From positions 1,117,715-1,181,714 of the forward strand of contig QAOA01007551.1 in assembly GCA_003255065.1 (NCBI GenBank): 64,000 bases of DNA, in the 5' to 3' direction. A program made the position numbers and the translations under genes. Numbering within the stretch: the first letter of the stretch is position 1; each line of letters starts with the position of its first letter. Below are positions 38,701 through 50,484 of the stretch, piece after piece. The notes beneath the pieces were generated by a model that saw nothing but the letters and a program-made list of their open reading frames with translations, was not told the DNA's origin and made no database searches. The stretch comes from Cercis canadensis. Its lineage: Eukaryota > Streptophyta > Magnoliopsida > Fabales > Fabaceae.

Positions 38701-41700
38701 AAATTGGCTTTGCATTGTACCTGAATGATATATAATATAATTAAAATTGCATCCCAAACAAATTGTTTGAAAACATCATGCTTCAGGAAGTAAAAAAGAA
38801 ACATAGATTTAGATTATGTAACACATTAATAAACAAGAATGATAGGAAATATTCTTACTTATCTCTACGGATCTTGTCACAATATTGATATATAAGAGTA
38901 ATGCTAGAATCTGAAGTGACTGATGCTCCAGTAGAATCCACAGAGTATGTATTTGCTTTGTCTACCGTACACGCCCTTAAAATAGAAGCATCAGGGTCTC
39001 TGCTAATAGCTGCTTCAGTCATGGAATGCTTACTCCTGATAATGTCAAACAGTTGATTTCTTTGCTTCAAGTTTCCCCTGTAGATAAAAGTGTTACTAAA
39101 ATAAAACAATATTCCTGAGAATATAAGAAGATTGTTCAAAACAAATAAGTCTTCCAACATCCTACAGATTCTGAATTGACGTCAAGAGTGACAAAACCCT
39201 GAGTCAAGATGAATGTCTCACCTCTCCAACATCAAAATAAATTGGGAGTCATCTTGCCTAGCTCGCCCCCGAGATTGGACATAACTACGAACGGTCTTGG
39301 GTAGGTCAAATCGTATGACACAAGAGCAGTTTGGCACATGAATACCCTCCTCAACGACATCGGTAGTAAATAACAAATTGACCTAAATAAAAAGGTTTAC
39401 TAATTTATTATGCAGACTTTCAAATACCAACATTTCTCAAATTTGAATCATATGATGCAGTGATGAAATACCTGTCCAGAGCGGAATGAATCCAACGTCT
39501 CTTTCTGCCTCTTTGGGGCAAGTGCGTCAACTGATGTATTGCTTCCAGTTAAATATGAAACTGTGAAATGAGATAGGCAGGAAACTTTCTTCACAAATCT
39601 TTCAACCACCCTAGCTGTAATTATTCTTTCAACAAAGATAAGGCAAAACACTTGGCTAGATTCTCTGCAAATATAAAATATGATTATAGATCAGTTTGTT
39701 ATGATTTGAAATGCAACTTCATTGCACATGAAAAACCATTTATTTCACTAGTACAACAGATCCATAGTTTCATACCTAAATGATTGGAAGATTTTAATAA
39801 GTTCAAGCAACTTTGGAGATATGTATCCCAAATCTGCTGCATCTAAAAAATCAAATTCAAGCTCCAAAAGACTTCTATCAGCTGCAGAGATATCATGAAA
39901 AAATAACAGTAGTAAGTGACATATTCTGTTAAAAGTGCGTCATATCAAATTATTGGCATCGTAAAGGCAACACAACTATTAAAAATTCACTGGAGTACTG
40001 GACAAACAAATCCATTATAGGCATGTTGCACGGTTTCTTTGCCCTAAAAGTTGTCTGGAAAATTACGATACCCTGATTAATTATGATCTGAATAAAGATA
40101 TAAGACAAACAACCAATAAACTATAAAAAGGAAGATATACTTCTCAATAATGTTTTGGCTTTTCATTAAATTTCTTTTAATGCCAAAGCAGAGAAGAGAG
40201 TGGACAGATAAAAAATGTATAAAAGGCTGCCCATACAAATTTATCCTTCAATAAAAAGTGGGGTGCGGGAGTGGGAAGGTGCAAGTATTGCTTCATAACA
40301 GGAGAGGGAGAGCAGTTCAAAGCCTTAAATTGACAGCATGCTGCAAAACTCATCTCTAGGTCACATAAGGAATCAAATGCCTGCATCAATTGATAATTGT
40401 CATAGATAATACTTTATACAACAATAGAGAAACTGGACAAATTTTCAAAAATCAATAATGATGGTCTTCCCAGATTTCTCAACAAGAAAACCAACCATAA
40501 TTGATATAAAATCTTGCTAAATAACAAAACATCAAGAACTTGCAGCAAATAGAGTTAATTAGAATTTCTTGACTGATACTAGTAGTTTGCCCTGTATCAT
40601 ACTTACAATCACAATTATGCAGAGATTCAAAGAGCACATATGGGCAAAACAAATCAAAAGCATACCAAAAGGGAGACGTTCTCCAATTATTTGCAACACT
40701 TTCTCAAGGAATAATTTATACTCCAAAGAAATTTTTCTGTAAACTCCACATTCTTCTTCAATGTTATGGAAATTCTCAAGACAGATTTTAACAGCCTGCA
40801 AAAACATTGACAGTTTATTAGATATATATGAAACAAAAGGAAAAAACCAGAATGAAATAAATATGGAGTCTAAATAATGTCCACATGTAAATATGCAAGA
40901 TTTACAACAGATAATCAGTGATCAAACTGAAAATCAAAAGTTATACTCTTATAGATGCTTTAAATTTTGCACAAGAATGGAAAAAGATTAAAAAGAAAAA
41001 TTCCATCTTGTCTTCTTTACAGCACAACTTCTCATCTATATTGTCTGAGAGTATGATAAATACCTCATAAGCGCATAGGAGTCCAAGATCTTCAAGGCAA
41101 TACAAAGTTTTTGCAAGTTCATTGGTCATACACTTATGCAGTGCCTTAAATTTATTGTCCATATCTTCACAGTTGCTTTGCACTGATCTTTGCAATTCTG
41201 ACAACGAAGCATCCAACTGTCCAAAAAGACAAACTTCAGTCAGCATCCTCTCCCATAGAAATATAATGATTATAGAGGCACGTGCAAGAGAGAGAGAGAG
41301 GTGTATTTTGCACATCAACATATATGCAAAACTTGACCCAGAAATACCTTGGACCATAAGGCTTCAATATTTGGCTTCAAACTCATTGCAGGAAGCTGTG
41401 CTTGGTCATAATATCTACAACTCTCTTTTGCAAAGGGAATATATACATCCATTTCTGTTCTATCTACAACTGTATACACCTACAGAAGCACATACTTTAG
41501 CATGAAAATTGATTTTAAGAGTCAATATCTGAAAGTAACTAGTACCTGGGAGTCCAAGATGCTTTCAAGTTCAGAAATTTGACCCTCACAATCCATGGTA
41601 GAGGAAACACCTAGTACACAAAGCAATATATAAATATTAACGTAGTAAGTCTTCAGACTCACACTCTGGACACTGAATGAGATACAAAATATGAACTCTA

Positions 41701-44700
41701 GAAAATGTTAATCCTTTAAATGAGAAAGAGAGGAAGCAAGCATCTGAAAATAATGTTAAATTCTTTACATGAATATGCTTTATCAGGAGACAAAGTGTAA
41801 ATCCAGCAATTCATGGGATGTTGATTTTAAATAATTGTTCAAATTTTATAGAAAATACACCATTTAGCCCTTGAAAGATACTGATTTTCTCAATTTGGTC
41901 CATCAACTCAAAATTTTCTCAATTCAATCCTTACAATTTTTTTTTCAAGAAAAGAAGAAAATAATTTCCTTATAATTTTTAAATTGCTCCAATGTAGAAC
42001 CTGGTAGCACAGTTGGCAATTAGGGTTGATGAAATGCAGAATACTACCGCGTAATATCTTCTGCTAGTATGCCAAGCATCTGCTCTATAATCAGGCCAAA
42101 ATAATACAGAAAGAGAGAATATAATCGAAAACAAATGAATTAGTGCTGTTTTCAATAGGCAGGAAAGACTTCATAGGAGATGTTCAAAGGAAATCCACTT
42201 ACCTCCGTTGGTACTATATAATCCCTAAAACTCTAAACCCCAAATTCTTCACACCAGTCCGATATGCCTTTTCCTTTTGATACCATATATGCAGCGGAAA
42301 AGGCACCTCCAGTAAGAAAAATGTGTGAGAACGAGAATGTATGAAGAATTTAGGGATTATCGAGTACCAATAAATATAAACGGAAATCCTTTGGTGTTCT
42401 CCATATAAGTCTTCCCCGCCTATTAAAAAAGGAAACATTTACTTTATTGCTCAGTTTAGCCTTTCTTTTTACATTATTTGGGCTTAGATGCATGCAGAAA
42501 ATGTTACGCATGGGCTTTCTATGAGGCTGCATAAGCAATTCAAAGGTCCTATACTGGAACAATTCAAAACATTTTAAGGATTCAATTGAGAAAATTTAAA
42601 CTTACGAGACCAAATTGAGAACTCTGAGTATCTTTCAGCAACCAAAATATGAAATTTTCTTAGAAGATACTCAAGCTGAAAATTTTCAACTATTAAAACA
42701 TTAAAAAAAAAATATTCATTTGAATCACAGCCAAATTTTGTTTCCACATTTATACAAGAACAATTTAATATGTTGATAAATCAAATTATGTGTACATAAA
42801 AGAAAAAATAAATTAGGTAACCAATTAGCTTTTTAATTGTAAAGAACCATTTCAACCTAAAAGCTAAAGGTCCCGTAATGGTTTTATATCTAACATGCCC
42901 CAACACGCGAAAGCCTTTTGGGCTTGAAACATGGACAATCCTCAGGACCTTGAACTAAAATTTAATTTAATTATGAGAAATGGGAGCCAGTAGGGATCAA
43001 CCTCTTGACCACTTGGTCTAAGAGGCTCTAATACCATGTGAAGAACCATTTCAACCTAAAAGCTTAAGCTATTAGGTGAAGGCCTAGGAATGGCTTTATA
43101 TCTAAGATTAATCAATTCCAAAGATACTCAGTACATCCTCCAGAATACTAATACAAAAATACAGCCTCGAGAATAAAAGAAAACAACAATGTAAAAGAGC
43201 TCACTAATCTCGTCTCATGTCCACCAAAGAAACACCTTTAAAGAGAACATGAGCTGAGCACCAAAGAGAAACCAGAAAAACAATCCAGTCCCACAACTAT
43301 TCTAATTCCAACACAGCTCCCTTCAAAATACAAGCATCCCTGTCCAACTAAATACACCAAAGAACTCCATAAACTGCACAACACCATAAGGTTTTACCCT
43401 CCTTACTCCTTCCAAAACCTCTAATACTAATTAATTTGAGAACCCAAATCTTCTTTTCTCAAAACTCAGCCCTATAATTTATGACACAGAAGGTACAAAT
43501 TTTGGTGAAATTACAAGCCAGACATCCAGGGACAGTGTGTTGATAGAAATGAAAGAAGCACCAGCTAATTACCAGTTTCAGAGAATTATTCTACTTCCAA
43601 TCTAGTGGCCTTTTTGACTGTTTCAGTCAAGTAACCAGAGCATCATAAATGCATTATGGAATTCTTCTCTCCATGAATTACTAACTTTTTGTTTCTCCTC
43701 TTCAGTAAATTAGATTTTTTTTTTTTTGCATCTTATTTTTTTCTCTAAATATTCATGTAGAAGAAAAAAAAAGATACATAAATTGATAGTATACAGGATA
43801 ATTTGAGCATAAACATTTTTCTTTACTACAACACAAAACCAATGATTACAGAAATTTTAAGCTAGATGACTTCCAACTTAGCCTCTGTTAAACCATTATA
43901 GGTGAAGAGAATTTGGTAGAAATTAATATGGCTCAAGAAGGTAGCATATAGGCATATCAGCAATATGCAGACAATCAAGCAACCAAAGGACATCTTTTGA
44001 TGAATAACAAGGATTTTATTGGAAAGAGCCACAAGTAGGCAAGAAACATAACAAGAGCCCTCTATATGTGGGAAAAATCAGAACAGGCAGGGACATGTAA
44101 AGTGTTTTACCACCCATGGTGGGTTGTGATAACTGAGCACAGGAAACAGTTACCTTTTTTAACTACTGGTGATGCTGTCATCCCAAAGATCTTCGGCTTT
44201 TCATTAGCTTCATGATAGAACTCCTTCACCAGAAAAAGACAATAACATTTTGTATATCTTCTCTTATACTCATAAAATAAATAGCAACTAATGGAGTAAT
44301 ACACAAGAAATCATGTAAGATGAAGTACATGGAGAAGAGAAAAACATCTACCACTCACCTTCATTATTCTTGCATAGGGATGGTTTCCAGTCACTCTATG
44401 GCATTCATCAATAATCATCAAGCATATTATTTCTATTTTCAGGAATGCCTTTCTCAAGGCATCCAAGAGAATCTGGGGTGTCATAACCAGTACCTGCAAG
44501 ACAGAAAGATAGCATTATTACAATAACCTTAGACCTAAGTTAAGAATACCATTTTGAATCAAGGACTATTAAATATTCTTATAAAGGAGCATTATTTCTG
44601 AAATACCTGTGGACCATGATAGCACTAAATCCAATGTTTATTACAATGTTACTGCAATTCACACTTAGGGCCTATTTGAAAACCCAATTCAATGCCAAAA

Positions 44701-46329
44701 ATGAATTTCTGCACTGAAAAATATCTTTGTGATGTTTGGTAATACTTGACAAAAAAAGAATTTAAATTAAAAAAAAAATTATAATATTCCATACATAGGG
44801 TTGCTTAATACTTTCTGCAGTGACTGTTTCCTTTAATACACCCCATTGTTTTAATAGTGACAAAAATTTCCCTTACTATACCCTTATCTATTTTATCAAA
44901 GGGCAATAGTTTCTTTTAATGCACTACTGATACTTACGATGAGAATCTTTTCAAATGTTACCAAATCAGTACTTAGAATCTCTACAAACACTAAATATTT
45001 TGCGCTTAATTTCTAAACAAAATCCAAAACTAAATTTTGATGCTAGTTTGCTAGTATTATCAAACACATCTAAATGGAAACCTTAAAATTTTTAAAATGA
45101 AATTAACAGTGTCCTTTCCAATAATGGAGCTTTGTAGATCTCGCCTGTTATTACAAACAAATCAAACAGAAGTCTTAAGAACTTTTCACCACCATCATGA
45201 TGTTGTCTGCGCTACTCATGGCTCAAAACAATTTGAATATTCATCCATTTAACAATAGTGCCAAATACCCATAGAACAATAGTCCACTATCAAGTCAAGG
45301 CTGAACAAGGATAGATCATCATGGAGACATTGGCCAAAATACTAAATAAATAAACAAATAAAAGCATCAAGTTCTCCGAAATATTAATTGTGTGATTTCT
45401 CATGTCTCAGGAACAGAGAATGAAAATATGTAAGCAATATAGAATATGTTCACTCATCTCTTACGCTAAACACCATCAGGCTGCCAATATTGCATTAACT
45501 GATGAAATGAAATCACCAGATGATAATAAAAACAAAAGTTTAAGAAGGAAACTTACATCATGGTCGCTAATCTCCTTCTCCCACCTCTCTAAATTCCATT
45601 TATCAACTCCTTTTGCCCCATAGTATTCCTCAACTTCAAACTTCGTATATTCTTTTATCTCCTTAAATTGCTGCAAAGTGCAAACACAAACCCCAGTTAA
45701 TTTTAACCAATGAATAATTAATCATCCACTTTAATATGCAAGGCTTCACCAATTACATGTCTGTGTACTTGTGAAGTTAAATGTGGGGTAAACTGAAGTT
45801 TAAGAAGAAACAAACCAGAAAGCAAGCAAATGAAAATGAGAGAAAATGTGAGAGAACCTGCCTGATTGACAAGATGAACGGTGGGAGCTAAGAAAACAAT
45901 CAACTTTCTTACGTCATTAGCCTTGATAGCTTGCCCAATGTCTTTGATAAGCATCACGGCTACAAAGGTCTTACCAGAACCTGTATCCAACACTGCTATT
46001 GTGTTCCTCCTCCTTGCAACCTCAAACACCTCTAATTGATACCTAACGGAGAAAAATAATCAATATAAATGCCAATGTGCAACATTACCCTCATCAAAAA
46101 CACCAAAACTTAAAAACACGAAGGGGAAAAAGAAAATAAATTGTATGATATTTCTGCCATAATAAGAGTAAAACAGACACACACACCCTCTGAGGTCAAA
46201 TTGTTTGGGTTTCTTGGAAAATGGCGACTTTTGAATTGAACAATCATGTGTGCTGTCTGGGTTAGAGTTTATCTCATCGAAGGTCCGCTTAAGACAGTTA
46301 TGAGTCTGGTCCTGTTCTAGTAAATCCAT
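26744..46329 (-). CDS. DCL3: Dicer-like 3 endoribonuclease, split by an assembly duplication
   Basis: Nuclear RNase III that cuts RDR2-made dsRNA into 24-nt siRNAs for RNA-directed DNA methylation. Exons 1-8: 46329-46187, 46042-45862, 45670-45557, 44493-44359, 44223-44154, 41610-41546, 41479-41348, 41216-41064. Exons 9-17 occur twice; in the right copy: 40795-40666, 39881-39776, 39664-39472, 39382-39222, 39077-38859, 38720-38464, 37988-37717, 37603-37065, 36947-36853 (the left copy lies 4661 lower). Exons 18-25: 31772-31552, 31461-31252, 30703-30227, 29987-29715, 29536-29210, 28251-28017, 27145-27034, 26951-26744. With one copy counted: 1675 residues, one frame. Helicase TGSGKT at 68-73 and DECH at 175-178; RNase IIIa ERLELLGD from 1079; RNase IIIb RLEFLGD from 1292; two C-terminal dsRBDs. 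[16 protein letters not shown] and the long C-terminus point to DCL3, not DCL2 or DCL4. Confidence 0.93.
27764..27974. mobile_element. Probable MITE in DCL3 intron 23
   Basis: About 211 bp with imperfect terminal inverted repeats: AGGTGCGTTTAGTATG at the left and, read from the right end inward, GGGTATGTTTGGAAG. A second internal inverted pair (TTAATGGAGTAAC at 27796-27808 and its complement at 27864-27876) adds foldback potential. The flanks TAA and TAG are close to the TWA target of PIF/Harbinger elements, but the match is imperfect, so the superfamily is uncertain. Confidence 0.5.
31665..36324. repeat. Left copy of the 4,660-bp duplication in DCL3
   Basis: This segment is repeated at 36326-40985 with a constant offset of 4661, hence no net indel, and roughly a dozen substitutions that I could spot (about 0.3%). 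It ends directly at the N at 36325. It contains DCL3 exons 9-17 and the 5' 108 bp of exon 18, and it continues naturally into exon 18 and the 3' half of the gene. Confidence 0.95.
36326..40985. repeat. Right copy of the 4,660-bp duplication in DCL3
   Basis: It starts directly after the N, in the middle of exon 18 (36433-36326 is all that is present), and continues naturally into DCL3 exon 8 and the 5' half of the gene. Differences from the left copy include a His/Arg change at the start of exon 18 and a Gly/Glu change in exon 14 (PFLEGPS versus PFLEEPS). See the finding on assembly overlap. Confidence 0.95.
42208..42370. repeat. Small foldback element in DCL3 intron 5
   Basis: The ends are inverted copies: TTGGTACTATATAATCCCTAAA at the left against TTTAGGGATTATCGAGTACCAA at the right, with a further inverted pair around CAAATTCTTCACAC and GTATGAAGAATT. 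Total about 163 bp. No clear target duplication was found, so this is called a foldback repeat only. Confidence 0.45.
42841..43110. repeat. Dispersed plant repeat with direct terminal copies, DCL3 intron 5
   Basis: A segment starting AAGAACCATTTCAACCTAAA (42842) recurs at 43041, and both copies run into ATGGYTTTATATCTAA. The middle has the run GGGATCAACCTCTTGACCAC and CTCTAATACCATGTGAAGAA, which I recognise as part of a family scattered through many dicot genomes. The element class is not clear from this copy. Confidence 0.5.
45671..45861 (-). other. GC-AG intron 2 of DCL3
   Basis: Exon 2 must end HLVNQ and exon 3 begin QFKEIKEY to keep the frame. The donor at that point is CAG|GCAGGT, a GC donor with an otherwise good consensus. 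Using the GT three bases further on (CAGGCAG|GTTC) shifts the frame and hits a stop at once. The acceptor is a normal TTTGCAG. Confidence 0.75.
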
Positions 46330-47489
46330 GTTGAAATTTTGAGGAACAATGGCGTGAAGCTTCGATCTTTTCAGCTATGAGATACTATTTCAATCGACAC
46401 TGTTCCCTAAACGCTCCACCGAGCAATGCTCGTAGGTTGCTATTCGCAAGATCACCCCGCAACCCAGGTAATGCAAAGCAAGAACTCAAGAATCGTCGAG
46501 AACCGGACTGAAGGCAAAGCATTAATGAAAGCTATGCTGCTCTTCCACTCTCAGTAGCGAAACTGAAATACAAAGGAGCAAAATAAACCCAGTGCAGTGC
46601 CGCAGACACGAGTCAAAACAGTTTAAAGGACAAACAAGGAGAGCACGCGATGTTCACCGTTTTCTTTGTGGCCGCAGGAAAAACCTATATTTTTTTATTA
46701 ATTTGGTTTCCTTGTAAATAAAAAAGATAGATATTCAACATGAATGCTTTTGAATCTTAGGGATACAATTAATATAATTTAATTTTATATTGTGTTACAT
46801 TGTATAACTTGGGTAATTTTAATTTTATTGTATCTATCTACATCAAATTTTAGTTTGATTTATCAGATATTCTACTATATTTTTCTAAGAGAATATATGA
46901 TTTTAACCATAGAATATTATTACTTTAATTAATAACAAATTTTGCCTACGTACATATAGAATTATTTTAGACATTTAATACCTTTTTAAAAAGAATTAAA
47001 TTAAAATTACTCTATATTTAAAATTAAACAATCTTTTTTATTAACTTAGAGAACCAAATAATAATTCTTTTCTTTATTTTCTGTTGTCTGAATTTTTGTA
47101 ATCGTATATAACTGGAGAGACTATAAAAGAAACAATAATTGAAGCAACCGTTCGTACAATTCTTTTTTTTTTTTGCCATGAACCGTTCGTACAATTGATT
47201 TTCAAAGTATTACAATATAAACTGAGTTCAAAATTGCAATGATTTTTGTTTCTTTAGTCATGAAATTGCAATAAGTGATGCTATCTATAATTGCCCCTAT
47301 CTGTATTACTCTATCTATTTGAAGCAACCGTTGGTACAATTGAGACTGCGTTTCAAGATCTCAAAATCCACTGTCAATCTTATATACAAGCATCTCTCTG
47401 CCTACCATGCATATCTACCATAACGAAGAGCCAAAGAAGGTGGATTAGGTGATAGCTCCATAAAAGGACAAATAGAGAGATTCCATTAT
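46330..47489. other. Intergenic region between PPR gene and DCL3
   Basis: It holds the DCL3 promoter and 5'UTR (the GC-richer part up to about 46650) and then AT-rich sequence with no gene. Three copies of AACCGTTSGTACAATT occur at 47146, 47181 and 47326, two of them preceded by GAAGC. Confidence 0.5.
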
Positions 47490-50484
47490 TTACCAGTAAT
47501 CACCACAAGAACAGACTCCCCTACTGAAATGATGAAATCGATTTGCATCTCTCACTACAATCTCACGTTCAAAAACTTTTGATATAATATTTTATAGCAT
47601 TATGGCAATCTCCACACACTCTAAGGTTCTTAATTACCCGTAATGTGGTAGATGGTGGAGTGCTTATGAGCCCATAAGCTATTGCTAGCTTCTCACTGTG
47701 ATAATACAGAGCATGTTCTTTTTCTTCTTCTCCTAAATCAGCAAGTACGAAGTCTGTATCAAGGATGTATCCTTCTTCACTGATCCTTTTCATCATATAC
47801 TCCACTTTATCATATATCAAATCAGCTTCTTCATGTCATCTATCTCCGGCTACAAACAAATGCACATTGTTCTTCTTATCCACCCAACTAAATCCGGGAT
47901 CCTTTTTTACATTTATCCCTTTCATCATGTTTCTAGTTTTGGCCACTTTGTCCCATTGGTCAGCAGCAGCATAGATATTGGATAAAAGAACATAAGCTGC
48001 TGAATCAGTTGGCTCCAAGGAGAAAAGCTTTTCTGCTACACGTTTTCCTGCCTCTTTGTCTCCTTGAACCATACAAGCACTAAGCAGAGTTCTATACATT
48101 GAAGCCGAAGCTTCAAAGGGCATTGATACTATCAACTTTTCAGCTTCTTGAATACGCCCTGCACGGCTGAGGGCATCAACGAGACAAGCGTAGTGCTCAA
48201 TCTCAGGTTCAATGCCATAATCTTTCTGCATAGAATAAAAATTTTCATAGGCTTCAGATACCAAACCTGAATAACTACAAGCAGAAAGGACCCCCACACA
48301 AGTAACTCTATCTGGTGTTGCACCACAAGATTTCATATCTTTGAAAAGGTTGAGGGCTTCTTCAGCATTTCCATGTTGAGCTAATCCTACCAACATAGCA
48401 TTCCACAAGGCAATACTCTTAATGTTCATTCTTTTAAACAAACCATACGCATCTTCTATGTTCCCACACTTGGCATACATGTCAACAAGAGAGGTCATGA
48501 CAAAAGGATCCAAAGCACAGTCCAACTTTATCACATTTGCATGAATCTGTCTCCCTTGTTCCAGGGCTGCTAGAAGAGAGCTAGCCTTGACAAGGGTAGC
48601 AAAGGTATACTCATCAGGTTGCACACCAATGAGCCTCATCTGATGGTATATAGAAAGAGCACGTTCCTCATCTCCATTTTCCACACATCCTGAGATCATA
48701 GTAGTCCATGCAACATTATCAGGTGCACGGATCTCATTGAAAACTCCGTGTGCACTTTCCATCTCTCCACATTTTAGATACATGTCTAGGATACCACTAA
48801 TTACGAACAAATCTAAACTAAACCCCATTTTTATAACAACAGCATGAATTTGCTTCCCTTCTTCAAGCCCCACCAAGCATGCAGAGGCTTTAGCTGCATT
48901 TGCAAGAGTAATCTGGTCTACCCTCTCTCCAATTTCATGAACTAGACTGAAGACCCTCAATGCTTTGTGATTGTTATGGCTCGTTATGTATCCAAACATC
49001 ATAGCATTCCAAGATGCCAAATCAAATTCATCTTGGTTTTGAAAAAGAAGCTCTGCCTCCTCCATCTTTCCACTCCTAGAATATACATCAATCAGAGCTG
49101 TTGCAACAAATGAATCAAACATCAGAGCAGATTTTATTACATGAGCGTGAATCTGTTTACCAAGATAGAAGCCATCTACAAGAGAGAAGCAAGCCCTCAA
49201 AACACTTGCAATGGTGAATTGATCTGGTGTTAAGCCACTGCGTAATAAATCGACGTATAGGCTTATGGACTCCTCTAAACCACTCAGTGCACAAGCAGAT
49301 ATCATTGTGTTCCATGATATTAAATCCACTTCTTTCATTTGATTGAACATTTTTTTTGCATAATAAATAGAATTTGCCTTCGCATACATATTGAGAAGAC
49401 TATTTCCAACAGAGACAAATCGATCCAACCTTGATTTGAGAACAATGCAGTGAATCTGTTTTCCCAACTCAAGATGATTCATACTCGCAACTACAGATAG
49501 AATCATAACTAAAGTCATGCTATCATAGGCTACTTTTGATCTGATCATATCTATAAAGCAATCAATAGCTGCCCATGTTTCACCTGCTTGGAGATAGTCA
49601 GACAATGTCTTGTTCCACAAAATTACATCTGAATCATTATCACACAGACACAATTTTGTCGCATGAGCTTGAACCTGCTTCACCTGCCATTCAAAATTAG
49701 TTTTGTTTATGCCCATAAGAAGACTTTGCACACTGATATCATCGGAACGTAGCCCACTTCGGTGAAATGCAGAGAAGAGAAGTAGTGCTTCAAACTCAAG
49801 ACCCACGTCCACGTAGGCCTTGAGCATTATGTTCCAGAGTACGACATCCCTTAAAGGCATCCCATCAAATAAAATTCGGGCCTCTCTGATTCGTTGAAAT
49901 TTAGAGTATATATTCACCAAAGCCCCAGCTACAAATACATCCCATTCCAAGCCAATCTTAATAGCATATCCATGTACGGCCTCTGAAGCCCAGACATAAC
50001 CAGAGAGCAGACACATCTTGAACACAGGGGCCAAAGTATGACGACTAGTCAAGACGATAGATTTACGGAGAAGGCGGAAAAGGTAAAACCCCTCTTGAAT
50101 ATTCTCAGCCTCAGTATCCCCAGCCTGCGCATATGCAGCTAAAATGGCGTTCCAGGTAACAAGGTCTCTTTCGGGGGTTATATCAAACAGGTGACGTGCA
50201 GAAGAAAGTGACCCACATTTGGCATACATGGTGATGAGGTTATTCGTTAAAAACCGATCTGGGTATTGTTCGGATTTCATAATATGCCCATGTGCACACT
50301 TCCCAAGCAGCAAGTGGGATGTGGCAATGGCATCGCGGAGGACGGAAAACCATTGAGAGGAAGAGGAAGAACAAGACGAAAATGGCAAGGAGCGAACAAT
50401 GTAAAATTCGGGATGCGAGAATGGGAACGGATTGGTGCTAGTGATGACAATCGAAGCGGTTCTGAGATTCGCCCGCAACTGCAT
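47490..50484 (-). pseudogene. PPR-DYW organelle RNA editing factor gene with stop and frameshift in the DYW part
   Basis: Single-exon PLS-class pentatricopeptide gene, closest to AT4G33170. ATG at 50484. About 20 repeats follow, with the typical ALIDVYSRSGKMEEAELLF and NAMLVGLAQHG blocks, then the E and E+ motifs (MYRTLLSACMVQGDKEAGKR, then KKDPGFSWVDKKNNVHLFV). After residue 882 a TGA (47838-47836) interrupts the frame, just before the DYW domain. The same frame then resumes and carries the zinc-binding HSE and CGDCHNA motifs. A one-base insertion around 47584-47592 breaks it again; in the shifted frame the gene ends CSCGDYW with a TAA at 47492-47490. PPR-DYW proteins bind single sites in chloroplast or mitochondrial transcripts and deaminate C to U. 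A product of 882 residues would be an E+-type protein without its own deaminase. Sequencing error is possible. Confidence 0.8.

Noticed and set aside
44668-45075. Possible MITE in DCL3 intron 3
   Set aside because: The ends resemble GGGCCTATTTGA and its complement only loosely, and no target duplication was found.
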